A stretch of 64,000 nucleotides of DNA, from contig CP141145.1 in assembly GCA_035235625.1 (NCBI GenBank), positions 24,306,563 through 24,370,562 on the forward strand, written 5' to 3'. Shown one piece after another: positions 10,990 through 22,906 of this stretch; the first letter of the stretch is position 1, and each line of letters starts with the position of its first letter. Made by a program: the position numbers and the translations under genes. The DNA is from Saururus chinensis (Eukaryota; Streptophyta; Magnoliopsida; Piperales; Saururaceae). The notes below the pieces were generated by a model, which was not told the origin of the DNA, ran no database searches, and saw nothing but the letters and a program-made list of their open reading frames with translations.

Positions 10990-11583
10990 TATTTTATCCT
11001 CTCTTGACTCAAGTCAATATAAAGCATGACAAAAATATTTTATCTCGATGTACTATCAATAACCTCACCGACACGTTGGCTAGGAATTGATGACCATCGG
11101 CAACCCGCCAACATGTTGGACCTTAAGCAACATTGGGTTGGTTGGAACAACCCACCTCACCATGTCACATCAACACATTGGCTTCACTGCCAATGTCAAA
11201 TAAACATGCATGATGTAGGCACCAACATGTCAATGACCTTATGGATGATGTGAAAGAAAATTATCAGAACTGATTTTGTGAACACTTTTTCCCATAAAAA
11301 ACTCATGAAAATCTTCTCAAATCAATGTTGTAAACCAATTATTCATGAATTGGGCATTGAAACCAATCAAATTTGCAATCACTATTATAGTGCACTCATG
11401 CATGGTGTAACATAAAAATCACATGCACACATTCAATCTCATCAAGAACTTGAAGAAAATCATGCTTCTACAAGTGATTTTTCATTATTTCAAGGAAAAG
11501 GTTGCAATCTGACCTAAATCAAAGCGAGGTTTCTCCTCTCTTGATGCAAGTCTCCCCCGAGCTATTCTCAAACTCTCATTGGT
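10990..11583. other. No gene recognised
   Basis: This stretch between the copia RNase H fragment and the minus-strand LTR holds no convincing coding signal or repeat. The 75-residue plus-strand ORF at 11026 lacks any motif. A short direct repeat (CATGACAAAAATATTTTATC) occurs at about 10978 and 11026. Confidence 0.5.
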
Positions 11584-12160
11584 TGTAACGACCCGACCCG
11601 AGCCGGACCCTCAAAATCACTAATAGAAATTTTTTCTTTCCTTGAACCAAGAATCATTGTCTGTGTGCGAGAGGTACAACGTTCATCTATACATTACGGA
11701 GCTTCAAGGTTTCCCTATACGTAGACACAGGTTGTAACAGACACATATACTCAACGAAGCTTCATAGTTCGTCGTGTATAAAATAAAATAAAATATATAT
11801 TTATAATTAATTTGGATTGGGCCAACATTGCCTTATCATTGGTTGCCTATGTACGCATTGGATATTATTCCAACACGATCGGATCCGAACGTAGTTCTGC
11901 CTAATGGCTAATACATATAACAAGCATCACAAAATTATATATGTTAAAATACGTATATACTGATATTTAGTTGGAGTTATACAAAAATTCATCATATATC
12001 GGAGTCAAGCGGAAATTAATAAATTATCGAAATCGTACATCTCGCTTTACCACCAAGCCGGATCATGACCACATATGCACGTCTTGCTCTATCACTGAGC
12101 CGAGACTGAAAACACATATTACATGTCTCGCTCTATTCTAGAGCGAGACCACACACAACA

Positions 12161-12275
12161 TAGCATATAAGCATACATCATGGCATATAAAGCACACATC
12201 ATGGCATATAAGCACACATCATGACATATAAGCACACATCATGGCATATAAGCACACTTCACGGCACATAAGCAT
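12161..12275. repeat. 20-bp tandem repeat, about six units
   Basis: Units of ATGGCATATAAGCACACATC follow one another with few changes (ATGACATATA, ACGGCACATA variants at the right edge). The array lies in the 3' part of the minus-strand LTR. Confidence 0.85.
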
Positions 12276-12449
12276 AGCAAGTATATGGATTGTAGCATAG
12301 CACACATCATAACTTAGCACATGCCATTTTATAATTAAAACGGAAGATTAGAAATGCTTACAACCATCATATCTCGTAAGGTATAGGTATCTACAGACAG
12401 AACCTCGTCTTGCTCTGGGTTTCTTTTTCTTACTCTGGTGTTCTAGAAT

Positions 12450-12965
12450 GACAGACAAGGCTTTTCCTTGTCTCGGGGCATTTCCTCCTCATACGGTTGC
12501 CAACTTGTAGAACGGACCCCTCCATTGCAAAGGACACGCTCGATTTAGTCAAGAACGCCTCCTGGTGAACTAAATTGGAGCTAGGATGCTCAGAAACAGA
12601 GAAAAGGAAGTTGGTCGGTGCGCGAAGATAATGGGCAGAACCTCTTCTTGTCTTGGAACGTTTCTTCCTCATATAATTGCCAGCTCAGAAAATGGAACCC
12701 TCCATCACGTAGAACACACTTGATTTAGTTAAGAACGCCTCTGGAATCGACTAAATCAAAGTTAGAATGACCAGAAACAGAGAAAATGAAGTTGGTCAGT
12801 GTACGAAGATAATGGGCAGAACCTCTCCTTGTCTTGGGGCATTTCCTCCTTATATGGACTCCAACTCGAAGAAAGGACCACTCCATTGCGTAGAACACGC
12901 TTGATTTAGTAGGAAATGGGTCTTAAACAGCCTTAATCGGCCTCTGAATGGTCAGAAACAGGGGA
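12450..12965. repeat. ~181-bp tandem repeat, three units
   Basis: GGGCAGAACCTCTTCTTGTC at 12633 recurs at 12814 (GGGCAGAACCTCTCCTTGTC). A diverged first unit starts near 12450 (CTTTTCCTTGTCTCGGGGCA). Each contains CACGCTTGATTTAGT and CAGAAACAGAG-AAA-GAAGTTGGTC. The array is internal to the minus-strand LTR. Confidence 0.85.
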
Positions 12966-13841
12966 GGAGAAGTTCTGACTAAAAACATAACGGGGGGTAT
13001 AAATAGGCAAGCCATGTTGAAAAACCGTGGCGCCGCAATTTTTAAACCACTGTGCCGTGTCGCGTCAAACAGTGGCGCCGCCCGCCGTTACGTGCAGCAT
13101 GCGCGCGGCGACTGGGCGTTTTAATAAAAAAAATATCTATTTATAATTTATATTTTATATTCTCTTAAACTCACTTCGCTTTGATGTTTCTCATTAGGTT
13201 GCTTTATCTAATTTTTATGGTCTCGTTAGGTCACAATTCATCTATAATCATACGTGATAAAATCTTAATAAGCTACATATACACTTTGTACAAAATATTT
13301 TTGCAATTCTCTATTTAATTTAGCTTTCATTTTTATAACTCAAACACAATCTTTTTTTATTTTTTATAATTAAACTTGTGGAATGTTTGTTTGTGCAAAG
13401 AAATAATTAGTGAGTTTGGAGTACAATTGCTCAGTCAGCTCTATTCTACTTGAGGCTAAACTCAAGTTAGCTCAAATCAAAACTTGAACTTGGGCTAATA
13501 AAACCAAACTCTTGTTTGGCCTATCTCGAATAGCTTTGTTTGAGTGTTGGTTGGCTTAACTTTGAAGAGTAGTATAAGTGGTTTATTTTGAGATTTGGTA
13601 TATGTTGGTTTGAATCATGATTATGTTACAAATCATGTTTGAATATGAGATTGCAAAATTTAGAATGATTAGTTATTAAAATATGTTGGAATCAATAAGT
13701 TTTGAATGACTAAACATGTTTAAGTGAAACTTTTAATAGGTTTAAGTGAAACTTTATCTAAAATATGGGGAACCATTTAAAAGTTTTTAGGTGATGATGT
13801 CATCATCCGATCAACCCAGCTCGACTTAGCAGAGCCCATTG

Positions 13842-14372
13842 CTTTAAAAACCGGCCTGACCATTGACCTAAATGAGTTATCGGGCCAGGTTAATTGGGTT
13901 CAACTGTGGGTCAACCTGACTTGACCCAATTTTCCCATGTATTAGATTAAATAGAAAGTTAAGTACAATATTCACACAAAATCATTGTAACAGAGTTGAT
14001 AGAGCATAAATGCTATTTTTACACAACCTAGGTTTGAATCCCACCATGGAGAATTTTTTTGGGAGCAATGTAAAGAAAATAAATATTAAATAAAATAAAA
14101 AATGTGTATAAACAAATTTGTTGCAGCTCGGTGGGTTAGGCTTGCTGATGGGCTCTCATTGAATGTGAATTCGAAACCCATCTCCAACATAATTTTTTTC
14201 GTGAGAGTATTAAGCCGGTTTGACTCGGGTAGTAGGTTGGCGGTTCAACCAGCCTGGTCATGTTGACCTGGTTGGGTTAACTTAACCCGTTAAAGTAGAT
14301 GAATCGACCCGATTTATCAACTAGGTCTGATTGAGCCCTGTTTGACTAGTCGAACCGGGCCGGTTTTTATAA
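13842..14372. mobile_element. TIR-flanked non-autonomous element with tRNA-like boxes (copy 1)
   Basis: The left end is CTTTAAAAACCGGCCTGACC and the inverted right end TTATAAAAACCGGCCCGGTT, flanked by CATTG on both sides (13837-13841 and 14373-14377). Inside are two tRNA-like stretches: GTTGATAGAGCAT...GGTTTGAATCCCACC (about 13990-14045) and GCAGCTCGGTGGGTTAGGC...GAATTCGAAACCC (about 14127-14180), resembling pol III A and B boxes. It has no coding capacity. A diverged second copy lies in the P450 intron. The superfamily is uncertain. Confidence 0.55.
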
Positions 14373-14636
14373 CATTGACCCGACCACTAAGTTGGGTCAG
14401 GGTCCTGGTTGGGTTTGAAAACATCACTTCAAAAAGATACTTATAGATAATGTGCATGACTATATATGGTCTCATACTTGCCTTTATTACACCTTTAAAA
14501 ACAGCTAGCTCTGAGAAGGCAATTATTATTCTCACATTGGGATTCTTTTCAAACATGCAATAGATAGGTCTTGAAGCTGGGCTCATATAATAGGAAATAA
14601 TTATTAGAAAATAAGTACTTTTATTATTATTATTAT

Positions 14637-14656
14637 TATTATATATATATATATGC
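14637..14656. repeat. Short ATT/AT microsatellite
   Basis: A TTATTATTATT run passes into a perfect AT dinucleotide run. Confidence 0.8.
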
Positions 14657-15605
14657 CTAATATATGTATCTATTTATGTTTCGTTTAATCTTTACAATTT
14701 ATTTGCAACAACTATAAATAACAATAGTAATCATGTTAGTGTTTTACCTTAGTAATATCTAATTAAGTGAATAAAAAATTTTATTTTATCCTTTTTTAGC
14801 ACATTTTAAAAATGTAATGAATAATGGTTATCCGATTACACCCGATTATTAATGGAAAGAACGGTTATGGAAGTACCTATATTGTTTACTTAATGGAACG
14901 ATTATGGATAAATATTTGGGAAATGGTTATGGTAATGGAATAAGTTATACCATAACTATATAGTTTCGTTGGCAGCCCTAAGGGCAGCAACTTGCGTATT
15001 CTTCTTAATTAACTAAAGGATTAAAGCTCTAATTAAGAAATCGAAACAATTACACACCTAAACCTCTTAATCACATAATCAAGTTTATTTGGTGATCTTA
15101 CCTTAATTTCCGATTTGTCATCGATCGATCACCGCCGGAGCCTCGCCCGACAACTCCTCCTCCCCTTAACCATCAAAAAGCTCCCAACCTAAGAGCCCTA
15201 ATTATCTTTTTATAAGTGTAGGGATTAGAAGCTCTAATCCCTCTAGGAATTGGGCCAAAACTCCCCAAATTAGGCCACTTAATTGGGCCCTTAAAACATA
15301 ATTTTGAAATACTAATTAATCAGGCTCGTAAAGCAACTTAAACGGCCAATTTACGCATCCAATTCGGGTAAACGGGCCCTGCACGCTATGATCAACTTCA
15401 AACAATAGTATCTCCCTCAGCTGAATCCGATTTACATGTTCTTGGTGACGTTTCGAAGCTCTTTCTGTCTACTTTACATCGATATAGGATTCAGCCATCA
15501 CTTCCAACTGATGATAAAGGTATTTTTATGAGAAGGTCAAGGGGTCCAACACCATAATTTCCCCGTGGTCTACTTCAGGAATTTAGAAAATTCCCGGACG
15601 TTACA

Positions 15606-15697
15606 GCCACTCTTAGGTGGAAAACTTATGGTGCTCTCAACAGAGCATAAAAATCTAAACTTACACATATTTTGAAGATATCACCTCAAAGGGTATG
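15606..15697 (-). mobile_element. Fragment of a second LTR family between two elements
   Basis: On the minus strand this reads TACCCTTTGAGGTGATATCT...GAGAGCACCATAAGTTTT, matching the plus-strand LTR at 33275-33400 (TACCCTTTGAGATGCTATCT...GAGAGCACCATAAGTTTT). It is a leftover slice of that family, with an LTR on one side and an Athila-like element on the other. Confidence 0.6.
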
Positions 15698-16902
15698 TGA
15701 TAAGTATGAAATATATATCTATTTTATATGCCTTTTTACCTTATTTGCTAGTATAGATTAGGTTAATTTAGTGTTATTTATAGTTTATTTAGATTAAAAT
15801 AGATATTAGTATTTTAGTTTAATTATTAATGATTTTGTAGTTATTAGTTATTTAGACACGTATTTAAATCAAGATGGAATTTTAGTTACTTTCTACATGT
15901 CTAAAGTATGATATTTTATATTTTGTAGGAAAAGTGCGCTTATCAAAGTACTTGGACGATGTTTGAAATGATTAAAAATAGTTTTGACATGCTTTAAAGT
16001 GATTTGGACAACTTTTTGGAGTTATAAACAAGTTGAAAATTAATATGGACACGAAGGAAAGCTTAATGAACAGAATATGAACTGTCCAAGAAAACAAAAA
16101 CACTGTAGCCGTTCAAACGGGGTCACTTACCGTTCGATCGGGACAACGTGAATTCAGACAAAAATACAGTTCAAGCGTTCGAACGGGCATGCAGGGTGTT
16201 CGAACGGCATAACGTGCAGTTTCCTAGTTTGACCCAAATTTCAATCCTTTTCATATTGGACTTCTTCCTACGGAACTTATGCCTATAAAAAGACATATTT
16301 AGCTTAAAATTAGGGGATTCCAGTAGATTTTCTAAAGAGAAAAAGGAAGAAGAAGATGGAAGAGAACTCAAAGTTTTCAATGGAGATTCAAGTGCTTTCT
16401 TCTACCATGGAAGGCTAGACTTTTTTTTTACTTAGGAGTTGATGAAGCTATAGATAAGTTTCAGTTTCTTTTCTTTTTAATTTATATCTCAGTTGTGAAT
16501 GATGACAATTGTATAATATGGATTTCCTTTTTAATGGAAGAGTTTTTCATGTTTATTCAAGTCTATGTTGATTTATTGTCTTGTAGATGATAGATTAATG
16601 TGATTTTGATATTTTCATCGATTCTAATTTTTATGATTTAGATGATATGGTCATACAATAGTTTTAATGTTCAGATAATTAATGACTTGGATGAGTTATA
16701 CTAAGATTAGACGGGTCATGCCTATAGCTAGTTTAGTGTAGATGATTCGTGCTATTGTCGAAGATAGTTCATGCCATGAAAGTTAATTAATGATTCTTTT
16801 TGAAGTAATTCTAGCTTGTAGCTGAGAATACTTGTTCATATTCACACTAGATTTAGATTAAAAGTTAAGGAATTATTATGGTTTTATAGTGGATTCAATT
16901 TC
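15698..16902 (+). mobile_element. Athila-like left LTR (3' end truncated)
   Basis: It starts TGATAAGTATGAAATAT and matches the right LTR copy at 19216-20277 almost throughout. It contains four near-palindromic words based on GTTCGAACGG (16111, 16131, 16177, 16198) and a TATA box (CTATAAAA, 16282-16289). Similarity stops at 16902 and protease coding sequence begins at once, so the LTR's 3' end, leader and gag have been deleted. Confidence 0.75.
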
Positions 16903-17284
16903 TTGTGTCATAGGTGATCACTCTATCAATAGAGCCCTCCTTGACCTTAGTGCAAGTGTCAATCTACTCCCTTACTCAGTGTATGAACAACTAGGGTTAG
17001 GTGAATTGCATCCTACATCAATTACCTTGCAGCTAGCCGACCATTCTGTGCATAAGCCTCAAGGAGTCATTGAGGATGTCATAGTGAAAGTTGACCGGTT
17101 CTTTTTCCCTGTTGATTTTATTGTCTTAGATATGGAAACCGGTGCCAACCCCACATATCAGATTCCTATCATTCTAGGTCGTCCATTCCTTGCCACAACT
17201 AATGCATGCATAAATTGTAGGACGGGGGTAATGGAGATGACTTTTGGGAACATGAAAGTGCAACTAAATATTTTTGATGTCTAA
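16889..17284 (+). pseudogene. Athila-like gypsy protease fragment
   Basis: An open frame of 131 residues reads CVIGDHSINRALLDLSASVN, NLLPYSVYEQLGLGEL and IPIILGRPFLATTNACINC. This is the retroviral-type aspartyl protease region of plant Athila/Tat gypsy polyproteins. The catalytic Asp is kept, but the usual D-L-G-A-S has Ser for the Gly. Gag, RT, RNase H and integrase are all missing, so it is an isolated fragment whose ATG lies in the residual LTR sequence. Confidence 0.85.
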
Positions 17285-19215
17285 CCATTTGCCTGCAACT
17301 TCTAATGCTGAATGTTTGATGGTAGACAATTTTAGATTTGATGCTTATGATAGAGGTCCATCCTTTGTAGCACCAACCCATAATCAAGTCATGCCTTCTA
17401 ATTTTTCTGCATCATCTTTTTGGAGACTTAAGAGAAGAGAAAATGCTAATATCTACCAGCCGCCCTGATATATTTGAGAATGTTGGCAATGTCTGGCTAA
17501 AGACAATAAACTTAGTGCTTCTTGAGAGGCAACCCATGTTTTTGATATTTTTTTTCTTCCTTTTGTTTATTTTCTTTGCTTTATTTAGACTTTATTTACT
17601 TATTTTCTCAGTTTTTTTCATTATAGTTTTTCTTCTTTTTATGCGATATAATACTTTAGGTTTGGGGGAATGCTCATCACTTATATTTATTTCATTTCTC
17701 CAATCTTATGTACTTCACTTTCAGATTAGTGGATTACTTATGCTTTCAGGTGATATCTTTCTTTTCCCTCTCTTACTTATTCTTGTCATTGTAGTATATA
17801 TTTTCTTTAACATTGAGGACAATGTTTAGTTTAGGTTTGGGGGTGTAGAAAGATATTTTTATTTCTGATTTTTCTTTTAGGATGTTTTAGAGTATTTTTT
17901 TCATTATTTGTTTTATTTTCTTTACTTTTAAGTGGGTTTTATCGCTTATTTTCTTTTAAAAGTATATGTCTGTTTTTAAAGAGATCAATTTCATGAAGAA
18001 AGTTCAAGTAATTAATTAAGTGATGAAAATGATTAAGTGAGTAATTTCTATTTTATTTTCTTTATCTTGGATAATTGTGCTTATATTTTTAAATCACATT
18101 TCACACACATGAAACTTGTAGGAATATAATTTTATGATTTATTACTTGTAATCTTAGTGGGATATCTTTAACTGAGCATATATTTTTGAAAACTTGGCAA
18201 TTGAGTAATTTTTAATATTTTATGATAGATCTTTATGCTTAGCCTTTATTTGAAAAAAATGGAATAAGTGTGTATAGAAAAAAAAAGAATGAAAAAAAAA
18301 GTTGGAAAAAAAATTGATTGATGAAAAAAAAAAGGTTTGTTTCTCTTTTTACTGAGTAACCAGACCTTGTGCCTAGGCAAGTATAAGGGATCGCGTCAAA
18401 AAGTGAAAAGTTGAGATAAATTCTTTTATAACTTGCTTGGTTCTGTAGCCTTTATAGTTCGAGTTATTAAGCCGGAGGGGTGTTTCAACACCTAGTGCCT
18501 TGAGCCAATTGGATTAGGCACACTGGCCTAATGCTTGTTACATGGACTATTTAGAAAGCTTAATAGAACTAAGTATTGCACAAGTCATATTTTGAACTAT
18601 ATTATGCTCTTATTCCCTGAATTTAATTGAATTTGAAGGCTATTTCATGAGGGTTTATTATGAGGTGTTAAAGATAAAAGATTGTCATTGTTATATTTTT
18701 GAGTTAGTGAACTTTAATGAGTTTGGTTAATGGGTCACATAAGATATGCTTGTTAATAAAGAATGAAATTGTATGACTGCAAAGTTCCTACACTTTATGT
18801 TTTTGAAATGTATATATGTAGTTGCACAATTATTTCTAAGATGGGGTTATAAAATGGATTATTCCTTACTTGAAAGTGATCAGATCTTAATTGGTTACTT
18901 GTTTCAAGTATTTGTGGTTGGTTCTTTTTAAAAATAGTTATTTGTTTTTAAGAGAAGATTATTTTTCAAATTTTTGTTTTCTTGTTTATTTGTTTTATTT
19001 TTCTTAGGTTTAGATGTTTGTGGGTATCATTACTACAAACCCTCACAAGACACAACTCGTCCAACTAGGGACACCTAGGGGTTTAAAGGCTTGTTGCATA
19101 CGCTAAATGCAATCGTGATTCCCTACGAAAGTGGCTTTTATTTATTTTTCTAGATTAGTTATTTTATTTTGTTTTTGTTTTGCTCGAGGACTAGCAAAAT
19201 ATAGGTTTGGGGGTA
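17285..19215 (+). mobile_element. Athila-like 3' non-coding region with polypurine tract
   Basis: It includes the conserved stretch GGCTAAAGACAATAAACTTAGTGCTTCTTGAGAGGCAACCCATG (about 17494-17538), which is common between pol and the 3' LTR of Athila-like elements. T-rich sequence follows, with repeats of TTTAGGTTTGGGGG (17659, 17831, 19200). The last is the likely polypurine tract ahead of the right LTR. The hydrophobic 128-residue ORF here reflects T-rich composition and I do not call it a gene. Confidence 0.6.
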
Positions 19216-20787
19216 TTTTATAAGTATGAAATATATATTTATTTTATATGACTTTTTACCTTATTTGCTAGTATAGATTAGGTTAATTTAGTGTTATTTA
19301 TAGTTTATTTAGATTAAAATAGATATTAGTATTTTAGTTTAATTATTAATGATTTTGTAGTTATTAGTTGTTTAGACATGTATTTAAATCAAGATTAAAT
19401 TTTAGTTACTTTTTACATGTCTAAAGTATGATATTTTATATTTTGTAGGAAAAGTGCGCTTATCGAAGTACTTGGATGATGTTTGAAATGATTAAAAATA
19501 GTTTTGACATGCTTTAAAGTGATTTGGACAACTTTTTGGAGTTATAAACAAGTTAGAAATTAATATGGACACGAAGGAAAGCTTAATGAACAGAATATGA
19601 ACTGTCCAGGAAAACAGAAACACTGTAGCCGTTCGAACGGGGTCACTTACCGTTCGATGGGGATAACGTGAATTCAGACAAAAATACAATTCAAGTCTAT
19701 GTTGATTTTCTAAAGAGAAAAAGGAAGAAGAAGATGGAAGAGAACTCAAAGCTTTCAATGGAGATTCAAGTGCTTTCTTCTACCATGGAAGGCTAGACTT
19801 TTCTTTTACTTAGGAGTTGATGAAGTTATAGATAAGTTTCAGTTTCTTTTCTTTTTAATTTATATCTCAGTTGTGAATGATGACAATTGTATGATATGGA
19901 TTTCCTTTTTAATGGAAGAGTTTTTCATATTTATTCAAGTTTATGTTGATTTATTGTCTTGTAGATGATAGATTAATGTGGTTTTGATATTTTCATCGAT
20001 TCTAATTACTGTGATTTAGATGAGATGGTCATACAATAGTTTTAATGTTCAGATAATTAATGACTTGGATGAGTTATACTAAGATTAGATGGGTCATGTC
20101 TATAGCTAGTTTAGTGTAGATAATTCGTGCTATTGTCGAAGATAGTTCATGCCATAGAAGTTAATTAATTATTCTTTTTGAAGTAATTCTAGCTTGTAGC
20201 TGAGAATACTTGTTCATATTCACACTAGATTTAGATTAAAAGTTAAGGAATTATTATGGTTTTATAGTGGATTCAATTTCCTAAGTAAATTCCATCGAAT
20301 TAATCTCTTGCTTTTAAACTAGTTGATTTCTTTCTTTTACTTAATTAAAGTTTAAGTTTGTTTTAATTTTCAATCAGCAAATTCCTCATTAGATTTAGTG
20401 ATAATCCATCCGTCCCTGAGGTTCGACAACCCTTAATACTTATCCTAGAACAATTACCTTGTATACTTGCAAAGGGTTTAATTATAAACGATCAGTACGT
20501 ATTATGTTAACCTTACAAGTGAACAACCGACCATTAGTCAGTCCTCAATAGATATGGAATTCAATCCGTCGAACTAGCTAAGGACTCAACTCTTATTATC
20601 AATCTACTTAATTCAATTATGTTCAAATTTATAATTTATACATTTTGTAGGTACATTATGGCATGCATCTTACAAGTTGTAAGCTTATATCTAAGCTCTG
20701 AACCCAATCTGCCTATTTACTAAACCTTGAAGTATCCGTCTCATTTCTTTGAAATTTGATTCAACCTAAACTGATCGTAACTTATCA
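19216..20787 (+). mobile_element. Athila-like right LTR
   Basis: It begins TTATAAGTATGAAATAT, a decayed form of the left LTR start, after GGTTTGGGGG. It runs parallel to the left LTR but lacks about 150 bp that include two of the GTTCGAACGG words and the TATA box. It continues past the left copy's truncation through CCCTGAGGTTCGACAACCC to ACTTATCA (20780-20787), an inverted match to the TGATAAGT start. No target duplication was found. Confidence 0.65.
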
Positions 20788-22203
20788 GATACACACTCAT
20801 CATCATCACATGTATAATTCCTTTAGAACGCATAAACATAATTATTTGTGTATTCATGTCGACCACCCATGCATTCAACAAGAAAATAATTCATTACATG
20901 GACCTTCTGCACCTCCATCTATCTAAATTAAGGATGAGTCATAACGTAAACGTCTGATGAATCTAACCAACCAACACATAGGTAATTTATAACATACGCA
21001 TACGACCACTATAATTAACTCACGTACTTAACATCCTCTGCATTGATATCCATCTAAGTATTAAGCAGTTAAACACCTTAGTCATAGCATGCATTCTATC
21101 CTAAAGGCATGCTAGTGAATTTATAAGGTTCAAAGTCTCCTACCTTGTCATCCGGGCAAAACTGATGTTGGGGCATACCGCGATGGCGATGTTGGTGACG
21201 AATGGTGGTCCAACGTACTCTTACACCATAAAGAAATAGCTCTAGGGTGGAAAATTGTAGCGGTGGTTCTCCATTCAACACCAGAGGTCCTGAACATCTC
21301 CCACGATGTACACGACGGTGATACGGGGCACATGCATGCTCAAAGAAGGGCTGATGTGAGGCCAAGGGCATGGGTACAGGGTAGGCGCGTAGGAGGAGGG
21401 GGGAAAGGAGTGAAGTAGTGGACACCGGCCGCCGACAAAGTGGAAGGGTTGCCGACAGCATGCACAATCCACTCCCAGTAAAATTCTGGCGGATGAATAG
21501 GCAGGGGGGGCGGAATAACACTGGAGAAGGGAAAGGGTTATGTGGGGAGCCGAGTCGGGACTCAAGGTGGGTCGACAAAACAGTGGCTGGCCGGAAATGG
21601 CTCACTCTGGCGGCATTTCGGCCCAGAACAGTGAGATTCACAACAATCTGGTTGGCAGACGAGTTTGCAAGGGCGCAAACATGGCCAAAGGTGGCGTGAC
21701 CCTTCTCACGTCAACCAGACAATCTAACTCCGGCGAAGGGGGAAGGGCAGTGGTGGCACTCACAGTGAAATAGGGGTGGAATGCCTCTCGTTCTCCCGGT
21801 GGAAAACGCGATGTAGAACGTGTTCTGCATTCCGTTTTAAAACCACCTTTTCCTCTCTTTTTTTCTTTTTTTAAAAAAACCTCTTCACACGTGCACCTCT
21901 ACATCGCGTGTCAAAGCTTCCTTTCCTCGTGCAAGAGCCCCCAGAAGTGTACATCGTGCCCCAAAACAACACCTTTTTACCCAAGGGCTCTATCTTAAGG
22001 GCTGAGTCCTACTTTAGGTGCCGAAACCTTAACTTACGTGTTAGAACCCTAAAAAATGTGTGAAACCCTTTCCACCTATGATTGAGACTATGCACGACAC
22101 CAAACACACAATTATCAAGGAAAGTAATACATAAGATTAAAAAAATAATCAAATTCCCAAAAAGTAAATAAAGAACCATATAAAAAATCTAGGTTATTAC
22201 ACT
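20788..22203 (-). mobile_element. GC-rich LTR-like sequence on the minus strand
   Basis: The upper end on the minus strand reads TGTAATAACCTAGATTTTT, of the TGTAAY... type seen at the other gypsy LTRs here. A GC-rich core (about 21150-21790) gives overlapping ORFs up to 181 residues on both strands without known motifs, as in the cores at 25890-26440 and 62880-63960. I read it as LTR sequence, not a gene. The lower end is not resolved. Confidence 0.45.
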
Positions 22204-22841
22204 CAGGGTCTAGATATCTCATCAAATAACACACATAGCATTATGCTATTCTCAACCTGGGGAGGTACCATGTCTCGAGCACTATTGCTCATCAAAACTG
22301 AATTCAAAACGAAATCATGTCCTTTCGGACCCAAACTGATTTGATAAACCTTCGATTAATTAATCCGACAATCAATGGAATCCACTTGCAGCCAATCAAA
22401 CAAACACGACTAATCACGATTAATCTCATTTATAAATCATTTTCATGATACATGCAACATTGTACATATGTGAACAATGCTACGTGAATCCACATACAAA
22501 AGAAATACCCAAATCAGTCCACATGTGTATCAATCATGGTCCATTGGTGTCTAATAATATCACAATATCAACACAATTGTGTACATAAGTGGCAAAGTTC
22601 AAGCTCAGCTAAAACATGTGAAATATGGACAAACCATCATCAATGTGATGATATACATGCATCGATAATTTTATCATAGTCCTACCCTATTAGAAACATG
22701 ATGCAAATGTGATGAAAACATAGAAATACAGGTTTAAGACAAGTATAACATCATGCTAGGCTTAGACAAGGATAAACTTCACCATACTTAAGCTAGAACA
22801 TGGGAACATAATTTATCTAAATTAAGATAGCATGTGTAAGC

Positions 22842-22906
<65 letters not shown>

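Larger units (their letters stand above)
11584..15605 (-). mobile_element. Gypsy-type long LTR on the minus strand
   Basis: The upper end reads, on the minus strand, TGTAACGTCCGGG. The first ~300 bp are clearly similar to the LTR at 25276: both contain AAGTAGAC-GAAAGA-CTTCGAAACG-CACCAAGAAC and GCGTGCAGG-CCCGTTTACCC. The lower end reads ...CGGGTCGTTACA (11584-11596 on plus), like the CGGGTCGTGACA end at 28632. The length of about 4.0 kb includes a nested TIR element (13842-14372) and tandem repeats. The flanking 5-mers differ (TTGGT versus GCCAC), so it is not a simple solo LTR with a target duplication. Confidence 0.7.

Noticed and set aside
13990..14180. Functional tRNA genes
   Set aside because: A- and B-box-like words are present, but no complete clover-leaf with acceptor pairing could be drawn, and the copy at 57591 is diverged in these segments.
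17443..17829. 128-residue hydrophobic ORF resembling a membrane protein
   Set aside because: It lies in T-rich non-coding sequence between the Athila-like protease fragment and the right LTR. The Leu/Phe/Ile content follows from T-richness, and there is no start context or family motif.
21096..21641. 181-residue minus-strand ORF and its overlapping partners
   Set aside because: It sits in the GC-rich core of LTR-like sequence, has no recognised domain, and open frames occur equally on both strands.
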